Below are positions 33,679 to 41,727 of a stretch of DNA of 64,000 nt, in pieces (the stretch's first letter is position 1; each line of letters opens with the position of its first letter). A program made the translations under genes and the position numbers. The notes under the pieces are model-generated. The model was not told the origin of the DNA and made no database searches. It worked only from the letters and a program-made list of their open reading frames with translations. This stretch comes from Thermodesulfobacteriota bacterium (lineage in GTDB: Bacteria; Desulfobacterota; WTBG01; CAIYCZ01; CAIRTM01). The stretch lies in NCBI GenBank assembly GCA_026415325.1, contig JAOAHH010000072.1:1-64000 (forward strand), read 5' to 3'.

Positions 33679-35646
33679 ATGGTTTCTGATATCGATTATC
33701 TCAGGTTTGTTTTCGGGTTTGTCTGTCTGTTGACAGGAGGCTCTGCCCTGCGGCTGCAGCGAGTTCAGGGTATGCATGCCGCGTGGCGCTGGTTGTCGCT
33801 GTTTGCTTTTTTGCTCGGCGCTCGGGAATGGTTCTGTACCGTTGCTCTGAGTTTTGAAATACTCCAGAGCATTGCCTCGATAAACCGTATTCTGCTCGCA
33901 GGATCGTTACTTTGCCTTCTGGAGTTCGGTGTCCGCCTTGCGCCGGTCAGGTGGATAGATCGTGGTCGATGGCTCTATACGCCGCTTTTGTTGAGTGCAT
34001 CGTTCGGCTGGTTGTTTGATACATCTCATTTCGAGCGTGCGATGCTGGTCGGGCTGCTGCTCCCCGGCGGATGTTTTGCTGCATGGGCAATTAAAGCGCA
34101 TCAGCGCTCTGTATATCCGGGTGTTTCGGCATTGACGGTTGCATCAATCAGTATGGGGCTGTTTGCAATGTTTTTCGGCGGCATTGCACCGATGTTGTCA
34201 TGGTATTCTATCGTATCCAACGCCGCCCATCCCATTGTTCCTCGTGCAGGTGTTTATGCAGGGCTCGTATCCTGCCTGTTGCTGGCAATGTTTGGTGTGC
34301 ACCTGTGGGCATTGTACGGACAGGTATATTGCCTTCATATTCCTGAAATAAAAAAATACTATACTTTTCACAGTCTCACACGCTTTTCTATCGTGCTCAT
34401 ACTTGTTCTTGCATGCGGATGGGCATTGACGAATCGGTTCGGTGTAATAACCCAGGAGAACCTTTTTTCCTCAAAACTCCTGACAACCCAGACCATTGCT
34501 GCAAGCCTCAACCCGACGGATGTAGCTGCGCTTTCCGGTGCAGAACATTATCAAACAAGTCCGCTGTTTGTACCACTCAAGCAACAACTTGAAGCCATGC
34601 ACCGCATAACGCCGCTGTGCCGGTTTACCTATCTTCTCGGACAGCGCGATGGTGATATCGTTTTTCTGGTCGATGCAGAACCTGAAACCTCGCAGAACTA
34701 TTCACCCCCCGGGCAGGTATATAGCGAAGCATCTCCAAAACTGCGCAGCGTATTTTATCATGCCCTGCCCGCGGTTGAAGGCCCTTTAGCCGATCGATGG
34801 GGAACATGGGTTAGTATGTTTGCACCAATCAGAGACCATTCCTCACGTAATGTAGTTGCCGTACTCGGTCAGGATATTGATGCACGAACGTGGCAGGTAC
34901 TGATCTGCCGGAGCCGTCTTGTCGGGATTTGTATAGCGCTGCTTGTTTGTGTGATCGTTGTCGGTTTTTTTCTCGTTCACCAGCGCACCATGGAAGCTGC
35001 TGCGCGTATCGCAGCATCGGAAGAGAAATATCGGGTGCTGGTCGACGGATCACCGAACACCGTGATGCTCTTGAATGCAGACGGTCGTGTTGTTACCGTC
35101 AACAAATCGGGCGCTGCACTGATCGGTAAGAGGCCGGAACAGATACCGGGGATGCGGCTCCATGATATTGTGCAGAAAACAGAGCACACCACGATTGACG
35201 ATGCACTTATAAAAGTCTGCACCGGCGATGCGGTACGCTTTGAGATAAAAATAGCGAGACCTGACCGCAGTATTGTGACGTGTGATGCGCTCTTTAACCC
35301 CATTCGTGACAAGGGTGGCGATATCCGGCAGATTATCGGGCTGTTCATCGATATTACTCAGCGTAAGCTTGCGGAACAGGAGCGGGAACGATTGATTGCC
35401 AGTCTGCAGGAGGCGCTGGGCAGGGTGAAACTGCTGAGCGGACTTGTTCCGATCTGCGCAGGATGCAAAAAAATAAGAGATGATAAAGGGTACTGGAACC
35501 AGCTTGAAACGTATCTCGAAGAACACTCACAGGCGATTTTCAGCCACGGTCTGTGTCCGGAATGCATGCAGAAATTCTATCCGGAATTTGTACTGGAGCA
35601 GGGAAAGGACAAGAGCATTAACGAGAACGGCAATCCTGCCGCTTAA
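33679..35646 (+). CDS. multi-pass membrane PAS sensor protein with C-terminal Cys-rich domain
   Basis: This 655-aa protein has about seven membrane helices in the first 230 residues, another at about 235-255, and a periplasmic region up to a helix near 410-430 (LVGICIALLVCVIVVGFFLV). A PAS domain follows (KYRVLVDGSPNTVMLLNADG, with a closing IIGLFIDITQRKLAEQERER). The C-terminus carries a recurrent accessory motif, GLVPICAGCKKIRDDKGYW, then HSQAIFSHGLCPECMQKFYP, whose CxxC, His and CxxC could bind zinc or iron. There is no kinase, GGDEF or output domain, so it probably signals by protein contact or through the Cys motif. Initiation signals are poor. The end overlaps the convergent APS kinase gene by 29 nt. 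Confidence 0.85.
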   Translation: MVSDIDYLRFVFGFVCLLTGGSALRLQRVQGMHAAWRWLSLFAFLLGAREWFCTVALSFEILQSIASINRILLAGSLLCLLEFGVRLAPVRWIDRGRWLYTPLLLSASFGWLFDTSHFERAMLVGLLLPGGCFAAWAIKAHQRSVYPGVSALTVASISMGLFAMFFGGIAPMLSWYSIVSNAAHPIVPRAGVYAGLVSCLLLAMFGVHLWALYGQVYCLHIPEIKKYYTFHSLTRFSIVLILVLACGWALTNRFGVITQENLFSSKLLTTQTIAASLNPTDVAALSGAEHYQTSPLFVPLKQQLEAMHRITPLCRFTYLLGQRDGDIVFLVDAEPETSQNYSPPGQVYSEASPKLRSVFYHALPAVEGPLADRWGTWVSMFAPIRDHSSRNVVAVLGQDIDARTWQVLICRSRLVGICIALLVCVIVVGFFLVHQRTMEAAARIAASEEKYRVLVDGSPNTVMLLNADGRVVTVNKSGAALIGKRPEQIPGMRLHDIVQKTEHTTIDDALIKVCTGDAVRFEIKIARPDRSIVTCDALFNPIRDKGGDIRQIIGLFIDITQRKLAEQERERLIASLQEALGRVKLLSGLVPICAGCKKIRDDKGYWNQLETYLEEHSQAIFSHGLCPECMQKFYPEFVLEQGKDKSINENGNPAA

Positions 35647-36247
35647 AAACTTCTGCAGCCTCGAGCACCCCGATAATTCTGTCAGTGCATGCGGCACATG
35701 ATTCTTTGTCCGTATCAACCGTTATCTCAGGGTTGAGCGGCTCTTCATACGGTGCCGAGATGCCGGTGAATTCCTGAATGTCACCGGCGCGCGCTTTTTT
35801 ATAGAGCCCTTTAGGATCCCGCTGTTCGCAGACGGCAAGAGAACACCGGCAATAGATTTCAAAAAAATCGCCTGGCGCAAGGAGGTGGCGGGCTTTTTCA
35901 CGGTCTGCGCGATACGGTGAAATGAATGCGGTAAGGACAATTACGCCGGCATCGGTAAACAAGCGCACCAGCTCGGCAAGTCGCCGGATATTTTCCGCTC
36001 TATCCTGCGGTGAAAAGCCGAGGTCGCTGTTAAGCCCGTGGCGCACATTATCACCGTCGAGCACGTACGTATGACAGCCGCGGTGGTACAGTTTTCGTTC
36101 AACTTCATGCGCAAGGGTTGATTTACCCGAGCCCGAGAGGCCGGTGAACCAAAGAGCGACGGCCCGATGCCCATACAACGCTTCACGATCTTGTTTGGTA
36201 ATGGATGGCTGATGCCAGATAATCTGTTTTTCATTTGAAGGTGGCAT
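35618..36247 (-). CDS. cysC: adenylylsulfate (APS) kinase
   Basis: This 209-aa enzyme has the P-loop FTGLSGSGKSTLAHEVE (G36-T44), the APS-binding stretch YVLDGDNVRHGLNSDLGFS, the lid DRAENIRR and the downstream DPKGLYKKARAGDI and GISAPYEEPLNPEI. It makes PAPS from APS and ATP. No sulfate adenylyltransferase or PAPS reductase gene is in the window, so PAPS may serve sulfotransfer to polysaccharide rather than assimilation; that is an inference. It lies 27 nt after the response-regulator gene on the same strand. Confidence 0.95.
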   Translation of the reverse strand: MPPSNEKQIIWHQPSITKQDREALYGHRAVALWFTGLSGSGKSTLAHEVERKLYHRGCHTYVLDGDNVRHGLNSDLGFSPQDRAENIRRLAELVRLFTDAGVIVLTAFISPYRADREKARHLLAPGDFFEIYCRCSLAVCEQRDPKGLYKKARAGDIQEFTGISAPYEEPLNPEITVDTDKESCAACTDRIIGVLEAAEVFKRQDCRSR

Positions 36248-36274
36248 AACAGATCGTAATCGGTTCCCTGATGT

Positions 36275-37216
36275 TTATGCGGTCCGTTTGGCGTCGCTGA
36301 AAATAACCACCCTATTTTTTCCGGCGCTTTTCCCCTGATACAGAGCAAAATCTGCGGTCCTGACCAGATCGCGTTTGGTTGCAGCCTTGAGCGGCAGGGT
36401 CGAGAGGCCAATGGTGACGGTGATGGGGCCGATTGCTTTGTTTGTATCGGTCGTAAATTTAGTTTTTGATACTACATCGCGGATACGCTCGGCAACCACC
36501 CGCGCTTCGTCTTCGGTGGTTTCTGGGAGGATTACAGTGAATTCTTCGCCGCCGTAGCGTGCCACTAGGTCTGAATCCCGGGTTGTTTTTTTAATGAGTT
36601 CTGCAATCTGTTTGAGAACCATATCTCCGGCAAGGTGACCGTACGTGTCATTGCATGTTTTAAAGTTATCGATATCGATCATCATGAGCGACAAGGGGCG
36701 CCCATATCTGATAGCACGCTCCACCTCTTTCTGGAGCATTTCGTTAAAATAGCGGTAATTGGCAAGTGCGGTCAGCTCGTCGCTGTTTGAGAGCTGCTTG
36801 TAAAACTCCCGTTCGCCAGCAAGCCGTTGCAGTCGCTTTGTCTCAAGTGCTTTTTGCACTGTAATTTTGATCTGGTCGATGTTAAACGGCTTGGTGATAA
36901 AGTCATACGCGCCGGCTTTCATCGATTCGACTGCATGCTCGATGGTTGCAAATCCAGTGATCACGATAATCGGTGCATCGACACCGGCGGCTTTGATTCT
37001 TTTTGTGAGCTCGATGCCGTTCATGCCCTGCATCATCAAATCGGAAATAATCAAATCAAAAGAAGAGCGCTCAAGCAATTTGAGGGCGTTCTCTCCACTG
37101 TCGGTGGCGGTAACCGTGTAGCCGTCGTCGGTGAGAATATCCGCGACCATGTCGCGGGCTGTAGCCTCATCGTCAACAATTAGCACGGAAACGTTCTTTT
37201 TATCCAGTTCGGCCAT
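36275..37216 (-). CDS. response regulator-diguanylate cyclase
   Basis: This 313-aa protein joins a CheY-like receiver (about 8-125: VLIVDDEATARDMV, phospho-acceptor D59 in LIISDLMMQGMNG, and the conserved Thr and Lys in VITGF and FITKPF) to a GGDEF domain (about 150-310). The active site reads RYGGEEFTVILPE, a functional GGEEF. Five residues upstream is RDSD, an RxxD inhibitory site, so product feedback by c-di-GMP is expected. No histidine kinase is adjacent. It is divergent from the fused glycosyltransferase gene, so c-di-GMP may be linked to polysaccharide production; that is an inference from position only. Confidence 0.96.
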   Translation of the reverse strand: MAELDKKNVSVLIVDDEATARDMVADILTDDGYTVTATDSGENALKLLERSSFDLIISDLMMQGMNGIELTKRIKAAGVDAPIIVITGFATIEHAVESMKAGAYDFITKPFNIDQIKITVQKALETKRLQRLAGEREFYKQLSNSDELTALANYRYFNEMLQKEVERAIRYGRPLSLMMIDIDNFKTCNDTYGHLAGDMVLKQIAELIKKTTRDSDLVARYGGEEFTVILPETTEDEARVVAERIRDVVSKTKFTTDTNKAIGPITVTIGLSTLPLKAATKRDLVRTADFALYQGKSAGKNRVVIFSDAKRTA

Positions 37217-37368
37217 GTCAGGGCGTTGCCTTTTGCGGATAATGATTGCAACAAAACAGGCGCAATCTGTGCAGGAAATGTTTTACAAATTCAGGAAATG
37301 ATATACAATCCAAAACCCTGCGGCAGTTTAACGTTAATTCCGCAATCTGTCAATTAGATACTACGCAC

Positions 37369-39714
37369 ATGAAAGTTCTTATCATAACCGGGATTTTCCC
37401 ACCTGATATTGGCGGTCCGGCAACGTATGTACCCATGATCGCAACGGCGCTGTCAGAGCGCGGGCATGCAGTCCGCGTCATTACGCTCAGCGATGTGTCC
37501 GCAGTAGAGGATAGCCAACGGCCGTATCCGGTAGTACGGATCAAGAGGTCGCTCTGGCGCCCTATGCGCATGGCGCTGACCATGGCGGTAATCTGCCGAT
37601 ACGGCATTACGGCCGATGTATTGTTTGTTAACGGGTTGGCGCTTGAAGCAGCACTTGTCAACCTGCTGCTACGCAAGCCGCTGGTACAAAAAGTGGTGGG
37701 TGATCTTGCCTGGGAGCGGGCACGAAGTTTAGGTCTGGTGCATGATACACTCGATCAGTTTCAAACCCAACAATATTCCATACCGGTAGCGTTCTTGAAA
37801 AAACTCAGGGCACTGTGGGTACGTGCAAGCACCATGATCATTACACCAAGCAAATATTTAAAGAACATTGTTGTCGGATGGGGGGTTCCTGAGGAAAAGA
37901 TTACGGTTATTTATAATACTGTATTTGACAGAGGGGAGAGAACCGCCTCTTTTATGCCAGGTGACTCTGTTCACAAAAGCATAAAGAACATCGTGTCCGT
38001 GGGGCGCCTTGTGCCGTGGAAAGGTTTCGATGAGCTTATTACTGTTTGTACAGCACTTCCCGATACACAGCTTTTTATCATCGGTGAGGGACCCTGCCGC
38101 AATATGCTCCAACATCATATCGATACACTGCAGGCACAAGAACGGGTGCACCTTGTCGGCGCATGTCCGCATGATGAAATTTTATCATATTTGTGCCGTG
38201 CTGATCTGTTTGTTCTGAACTCCCGTTATGAAGGGTTTCCCCACATAGTGCTTGAAGCTATGCATGTCGGAGTTCCTGTTATTGCAACCGATGCGGGGGG
38301 GACGTCGGAATTGGTACAGGATGGATGGAATGGACGTCTGGTACTGCCCGGCGATACTCTGCGGCTCATGCAGGCAATGCGTGAGGTTCTCGACAATGCA
38401 GCGCTCCGAACGACACTTGTAGAAAACGGGTTCAAAACGCTCGAGCGGTTTTCCCCTGAGGTGCTTGTCGATCGTACCGAACAAGTACTCAAAACAGCAG
38501 TATACGGCGATGGCAATCTTTTTCGTGCATCAAGCAACAACCAGCAGCGCATATCGGTTCTGTTTTTAAGTACCGCCCGGTTTACGAAACTTGCGGACAA
38601 AACGCTGGTAAAAAAGTGGTCTGGTCTTGAGCAGTATTTTGCATCGACCGTGCTCTCCCTCCATGACGGGACCGGCTGTTTACGTATGCCGTTTTTCGGC
38701 GCAACGTTGATGCTTGTCGCTGCTGGAACCAACCGTTTTATAACCTATTGCCGCTATTTTTTTTTGGCGTTATGGCAGTGCATGTATGGAGCGGTGAAGA
38801 AAGAATATGCGGCCATCATCGCTCAAAGTCCGTTTCAGGCGATCGCGCCTGCGATTGCGCTCCTGCCGTGGCGCTTGCTGCGTGCGCGACAACGGCCAAA
38901 ACTTATTGTCGAAATCCATAATGACTGGACCGAAGGTGTTATGCTCTATCATCCCGGTCCTTTCAGCCGTATCGAGCATGCGTGCCGCATGATCCTCGGA
39001 CGTTTTGCGCTTGCGCAGGCCGATGCCTACCGAGTGATTTCTGAGTACTGCCGCGGCCTGCTCCCACCTTCCCAAAAGCCGGTTTTTGTTTTCCCGACGT
39101 TCACCGACCTTGACAGTTTCGCTGCCCCCGATCCTGTATGCATTGAAAAGATGCGAGAACAGTATGGCAGCAATTTTTTTGTGAGTGCGGGCATGCTGAT
39201 CGAGCTGAAAGGGTTTTCGTATCTTATTCGTGCTTTTGCAGAACTTCTGAAAACTCATCCGGATGCGCATCTTGTTATCGCCGGCAAAGGCCGCGATGAG
39301 CAGCTATTCAAAAACCTCTGTCGTGAACTTTATGTAGATAACCGCATCGCCTTTGTCGGACATCTAGAGCAGGCAACACTCGCTGGACTTATCAAAAATG
39401 CGCTTGCCTTTGTTCTGCCGTCGCTCACCGAAGGGCTTGGCAGAGTAGCCATTGAGGCACACATGCTGGGGAAGCCGGTAATTGCTTCACGGGTTGGCGG
39501 CATTCCCGAGATCGTCAAACACGGTACGACCGGCATACTTGTTCCACCGGGTGATTGCCAAGCACTGTCACGTGCCATGAAAGAGCTGCTTGAACATCCT
39601 GAAAAGGCAGAGGCTATGGGGCGGGCAGGAAGGGATTGGGTTAAAGAAAAATTTGATTACACAAACTATTTTTCTGCATATGCTGATATGGTCAGCAAGG
39701 TGTGCGCATTATAA
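37369..39714 (+). CDS. fused tandem family 4 glycosyltransferases
   Basis: One uninterrupted 781-aa frame (from ATG 37369) holds two complete GT-B enzymes. The first (about 1-385) begins VLIITGIFPPDIGGPATYV and has GEGPCRNMLQHHI and EGFPHIVLEAMHVGVPVIA. The second (about 400-781) begins ISVLFLSTARFTKLADKTL, lacks the usual Gly-rich opening, and has FFVSAGMLIELKGFSYLIRA, AGKGRDEQLF and EGLGRVAIEAHMLGKPVIA. Each carries the E-x7-E sugar-nucleotide motif. Upstream codons back to 37246 are not protein-like. Two successive sugar additions by one polypeptide are likely, probably for LPS or capsule. Confidence 0.9.
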   Translation: MKVLIITGIFPPDIGGPATYVPMIATALSERGHAVRVITLSDVSAVEDSQRPYPVVRIKRSLWRPMRMALTMAVICRYGITADVLFVNGLALEAALVNLLLRKPLVQKVVGDLAWERARSLGLVHDTLDQFQTQQYSIPVAFLKKLRALWVRASTMIITPSKYLKNIVVGWGVPEEKITVIYNTVFDRGERTASFMPGDSVHKSIKNIVSVGRLVPWKGFDELITVCTALPDTQLFIIGEGPCRNMLQHHIDTLQAQERVHLVGACPHDEILSYLCRADLFVLNSRYEGFPHIVLEAMHVGVPVIATDAGGTSELVQDGWNGRLVLPGDTLRLMQAMREVLDNAALRTTLVENGFKTLERFSPEVLVDRTEQVLKTAVYGDGNLFRASSNNQQRISVLFLSTARFTKLADKTLVKKWSGLEQYFASTVLSLHDGTGCLRMPFFGATLMLVAAGTNRFITYCRYFFLALWQCMYGAVKKEYAAIIAQSPFQAIAPAIALLPWRLLRARQRPKLIVEIHNDWTEGVMLYHPGPFSRIEHACRMILGRFALAQADAYRVISEYCRGLLPPSQKPVFVFPTFTDLDSFAAPDPVCIEKMREQYGSNFFVSAGMLIELKGFSYLIRAFAELLKTHPDAHLVIAGKGRDEQLFKNLCRELYVDNRIAFVGHLEQATLAGLIKNALAFVLPSLTEGLGRVAIEAHMLGKPVIASRVGGIPEIVKHGTTGILVPPGDCQALSRAMKELLEHPEKAEAMGRAGRDWVKEKFDYTNYFSAYADMVSKVCAL

Positions 39715-40051
39715 ACAGAACATCACCCCTCTGAAAATTCAGCCTGTCAGCTTTTTTCCTTTTCTTCATTGCTTTGCAAAAGCGTGATCAAGCCAATAAA
39801 TATTTTATAGCTTTTTTATCTTTGCGCATAATATCTTTTATGCCGTCAACGAATTATATATTTAGTCTGCTGATAGCAAACATTAATGTCAATTTATTCC
39901 TTTTTAGCAAAGGAATTAAATTTTGTTTTTGCAAATGATTCCAATATATTGTATACTTAAAGCAAATCTTTTCATCATATTGATATAATTTGATATCCAA
40001 ACACCTATGCAGCAAAAGGTTTATTAGGCTATTTATTATCATATATAAAAT
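39715..40051. other. A/T-rich non-coding gap with a stem-loop
   Basis: This 337-bp stretch is much richer in A/T than the surrounding DNA and has no plausible frame. A bulged stem, AATTTATTCCTTT against AAAGGAATTAAATT (39891-39924), is followed by a T-rich run and could end transcription from the glycosyltransferase gene. The rest probably holds the promoter of the ATP-grasp gene, which has no Shine-Dalgarno sequence. The base composition could mark acquired DNA or simply a curved promoter region. Confidence 0.45.
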
Positions 40052-41062
40052 ATGTACAAAAAAACAAATATACCTGTCCTCCTTTTGCACAATATCGACA
40101 ACGGCTGGGACCATGAAGAAATAGAAACCGCCTACCGTGAAATCGGTCTGATCGAATCTTCTCTTAAGCAAGAAGGCCATCCCCTCACAAGCGTTGCTGT
40201 TGAAAACAGCGATCTCGAAGGGTATCTCAAAAAGTTTGATCCGGGAGAGCACGTGGTGCTCAACTGGTGTGAAAGTTTGCCGGGGGTGCCGCGCAGCGAG
40301 GCGATTGTTGCACAAACGCTTGAATCGTTTTCATTTGCCTATACCGGATCACCGCCCGACATCCTCCGCGCATGTTGGGACAAGTGCAGTGTAAAGCGGA
40401 TGCTCGAACATCATGGGATTCCAACACCACGCTGGGAGGTTTATGCAAGTCCTTCCCCAGAAGAAGATTGGGGTATCTTCCCTGCAATTGTCAAACCTGC
40501 ATATGAACATTGCAGCTACGGCGTCACCTCAGATGCTGTGGTAACCAATCGCACCGAATTGCATGACCGGATCGCCTATGTCCTTGAGACGTTTCAATGC
40601 CCTGCGCTTGTCGAGGACTTCATTGACGGCAGGGAGTTCCATGTTTCCCTCTGGGGGAATGGCATTATAAACATGCTGCCGCCCGCTGAAATGGATTTTA
40701 GAATGCTGACTGACGTGCATGACCGCCTGTGCACCTATGACGCAAAATTTAAACCAGGTTCACGCCATTATGAAGCAATTGACGTTCTCCTTCCGGCGCC
40801 GCTTGGGCCGGGAGAGCGTGCACATCTTGAAACAACAGCCCGTGCCGCCTACGCGGTCATGGGCTGTCGCGATTATGCACGCCTTGATATCAGACTGCGC
40901 GACGGCGTATTCTATGTGCTTGACATCAATCCTAATCCCGATATCAGCTCTGATACCAGTATGGCTGCTGCTGCAGCACTGCAGGGCTATTCCTACGGCG
41001 CAATGCTCAGCAAAATTGTCAACCTTGCAGCCATGCGCCACCCGGTCTTTGGCCGCCAGTAA
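40052..41062 (+). CDS. D-alanine-D-alanine ligase-like ATP-grasp enzyme
   Basis: This 336-aa protein has the ATP-grasp fold: an N-terminal domain with VVLNWCESLPGVPRSE, a central ATP-binding region (SFAYTGSPPDILRACWDK, IVKPAYEHCSYGV, ALVEDFIDGREFHVSLWG), and the metal-binding end YARLDIRLRDGVFYVLDINP. The Asp-x-Asn-Pro metal ligands and the ATP lysines are present. It is not a housekeeping Ddl: the substrate loops differ and it sits beside a cysteine-peptidase-like gene, not mur genes. It presumably joins a carboxylate to an amine on a peptide or small molecule. Its leader is A/T-rich and lacks a ribosome-binding site. Confidence 0.85.
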   Translation: MYKKTNIPVLLLHNIDNGWDHEEIETAYREIGLIESSLKQEGHPLTSVAVENSDLEGYLKKFDPGEHVVLNWCESLPGVPRSEAIVAQTLESFSFAYTGSPPDILRACWDKCSVKRMLEHHGIPTPRWEVYASPSPEEDWGIFPAIVKPAYEHCSYGVTSDAVVTNRTELHDRIAYVLETFQCPALVEDFIDGREFHVSLWGNGIINMLPPAEMDFRMLTDVHDRLCTYDAKFKPGSRHYEAIDVLLPAPLGPGERAHLETTARAAYAVMGCRDYARLDIRLRDGVFYVLDINPNPDISSDTSMAAAAALQGYSYGAMLSKIVNLAAMRHPVFGRQ

Positions 41063-41204
41063 ACCTTCTTGCTTTCCCCAGAGGTTGTGTGGTATAGAAA
41101 AAATATTCCACATTGTTGCTGCCGACGTTTTGTATCACATCTGTACTTAACGCCTTGATTTTACTAACCTATGCACTTACTGACAGCACAGGAGCGTTTT
41201 GCTG

Positions 41205-41714
41205 ATGAAACCCTATGAACAGGGAGCTCTTGACGGTTTGTGCGCAGTATACGGAATTGTTAATGCGGCGCGCATTATTTCGGGTATCGATGAGGCTGAA
41301 TCAAAAGAGCTTTTTAAGCGGATTATCTTATACCTTGAAGAACGACACGATCTTGCCCATATCCTCATTCACGGCATCGGGCTGAAGACCATTGGCGGAA
41401 TTTTTAGAAACGTTGTCCGTGGCTATATCAAGCACCGCACAATGCCGTTTAAGAAATATCCCGATACCCCCCTTGATACGTTTTGGAACGCGATGATGGA
41501 GTTTTTGGCAGGCGGCGAACGCCGGGCAATTCTGATCGGCCTTGGCGGTGTATACGACCACTGGTCGATTGTGGATTCGATTACCGATAAGCAAATCCGG
41601 CTGTTTGATTCTTTCAAGCTCAAGCGTCTTAACCGCAACCGCTGCGCCACAATGCGGTGCTCATCATCCCGTCCTCATCTGCTCTTTCCGACGCATACAT
41701 ATTTTCTCTCCTAA
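41205..41714 (+). CDS. C39-like/papain-fold cysteine peptidase-like protein
   Basis: The product is 169 aa from ATG 41205, with AGGAG 10 nt upstream; a TTG at 41199 extends it by two residues. The N-terminus YEQGALDGLCAVYGIVNAAR has the Gln-x6-Cys spacing of papain-fold peptidases (Q6 and C13). GVYDHWSIVDSI supplies the histidine (H119) and IRLFDSF the acid (D135), in the right order for a Cys-His-Asp triad. There is no signal or membrane segment. It directly follows the ATP-grasp gene on the same strand. Peptide-bond cleavage, or a transglutaminase-like reversal of the ligase, is possible. It ends 13 nt from a convergent gene. Confidence 0.65.
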   Translation: MKPYEQGALDGLCAVYGIVNAARIISGIDEAESKELFKRIILYLEERHDLAHILIHGIGLKTIGGIFRNVVRGYIKHRTMPFKKYPDTPLDTFWNAMMEFLAGGERRAILIGLGGVYDHWSIVDSITDKQIRLFDSFKLKRLNRNRCATMRCSSSRPHLLFPTHTYFLS

Positions 41715-41727
41715 GACGGCCATAACA

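Noticed and set aside
37246-37368. N-terminal extension of the fused glycosyltransferase
   Set aside because: The 41 extra residues are not GT-like and lie in the divergent promoter region; ATG 37369 begins the GT-B fold directly.
41600-41714. Frameshift at the end of the cysteine-peptidase-like gene
   Set aside because: The Cys/Arg/Ser-rich ending looked suspicious, but the frame reaches a stop just before the convergent gene, and its THTYFLS ending is as plausible as the alternatives.
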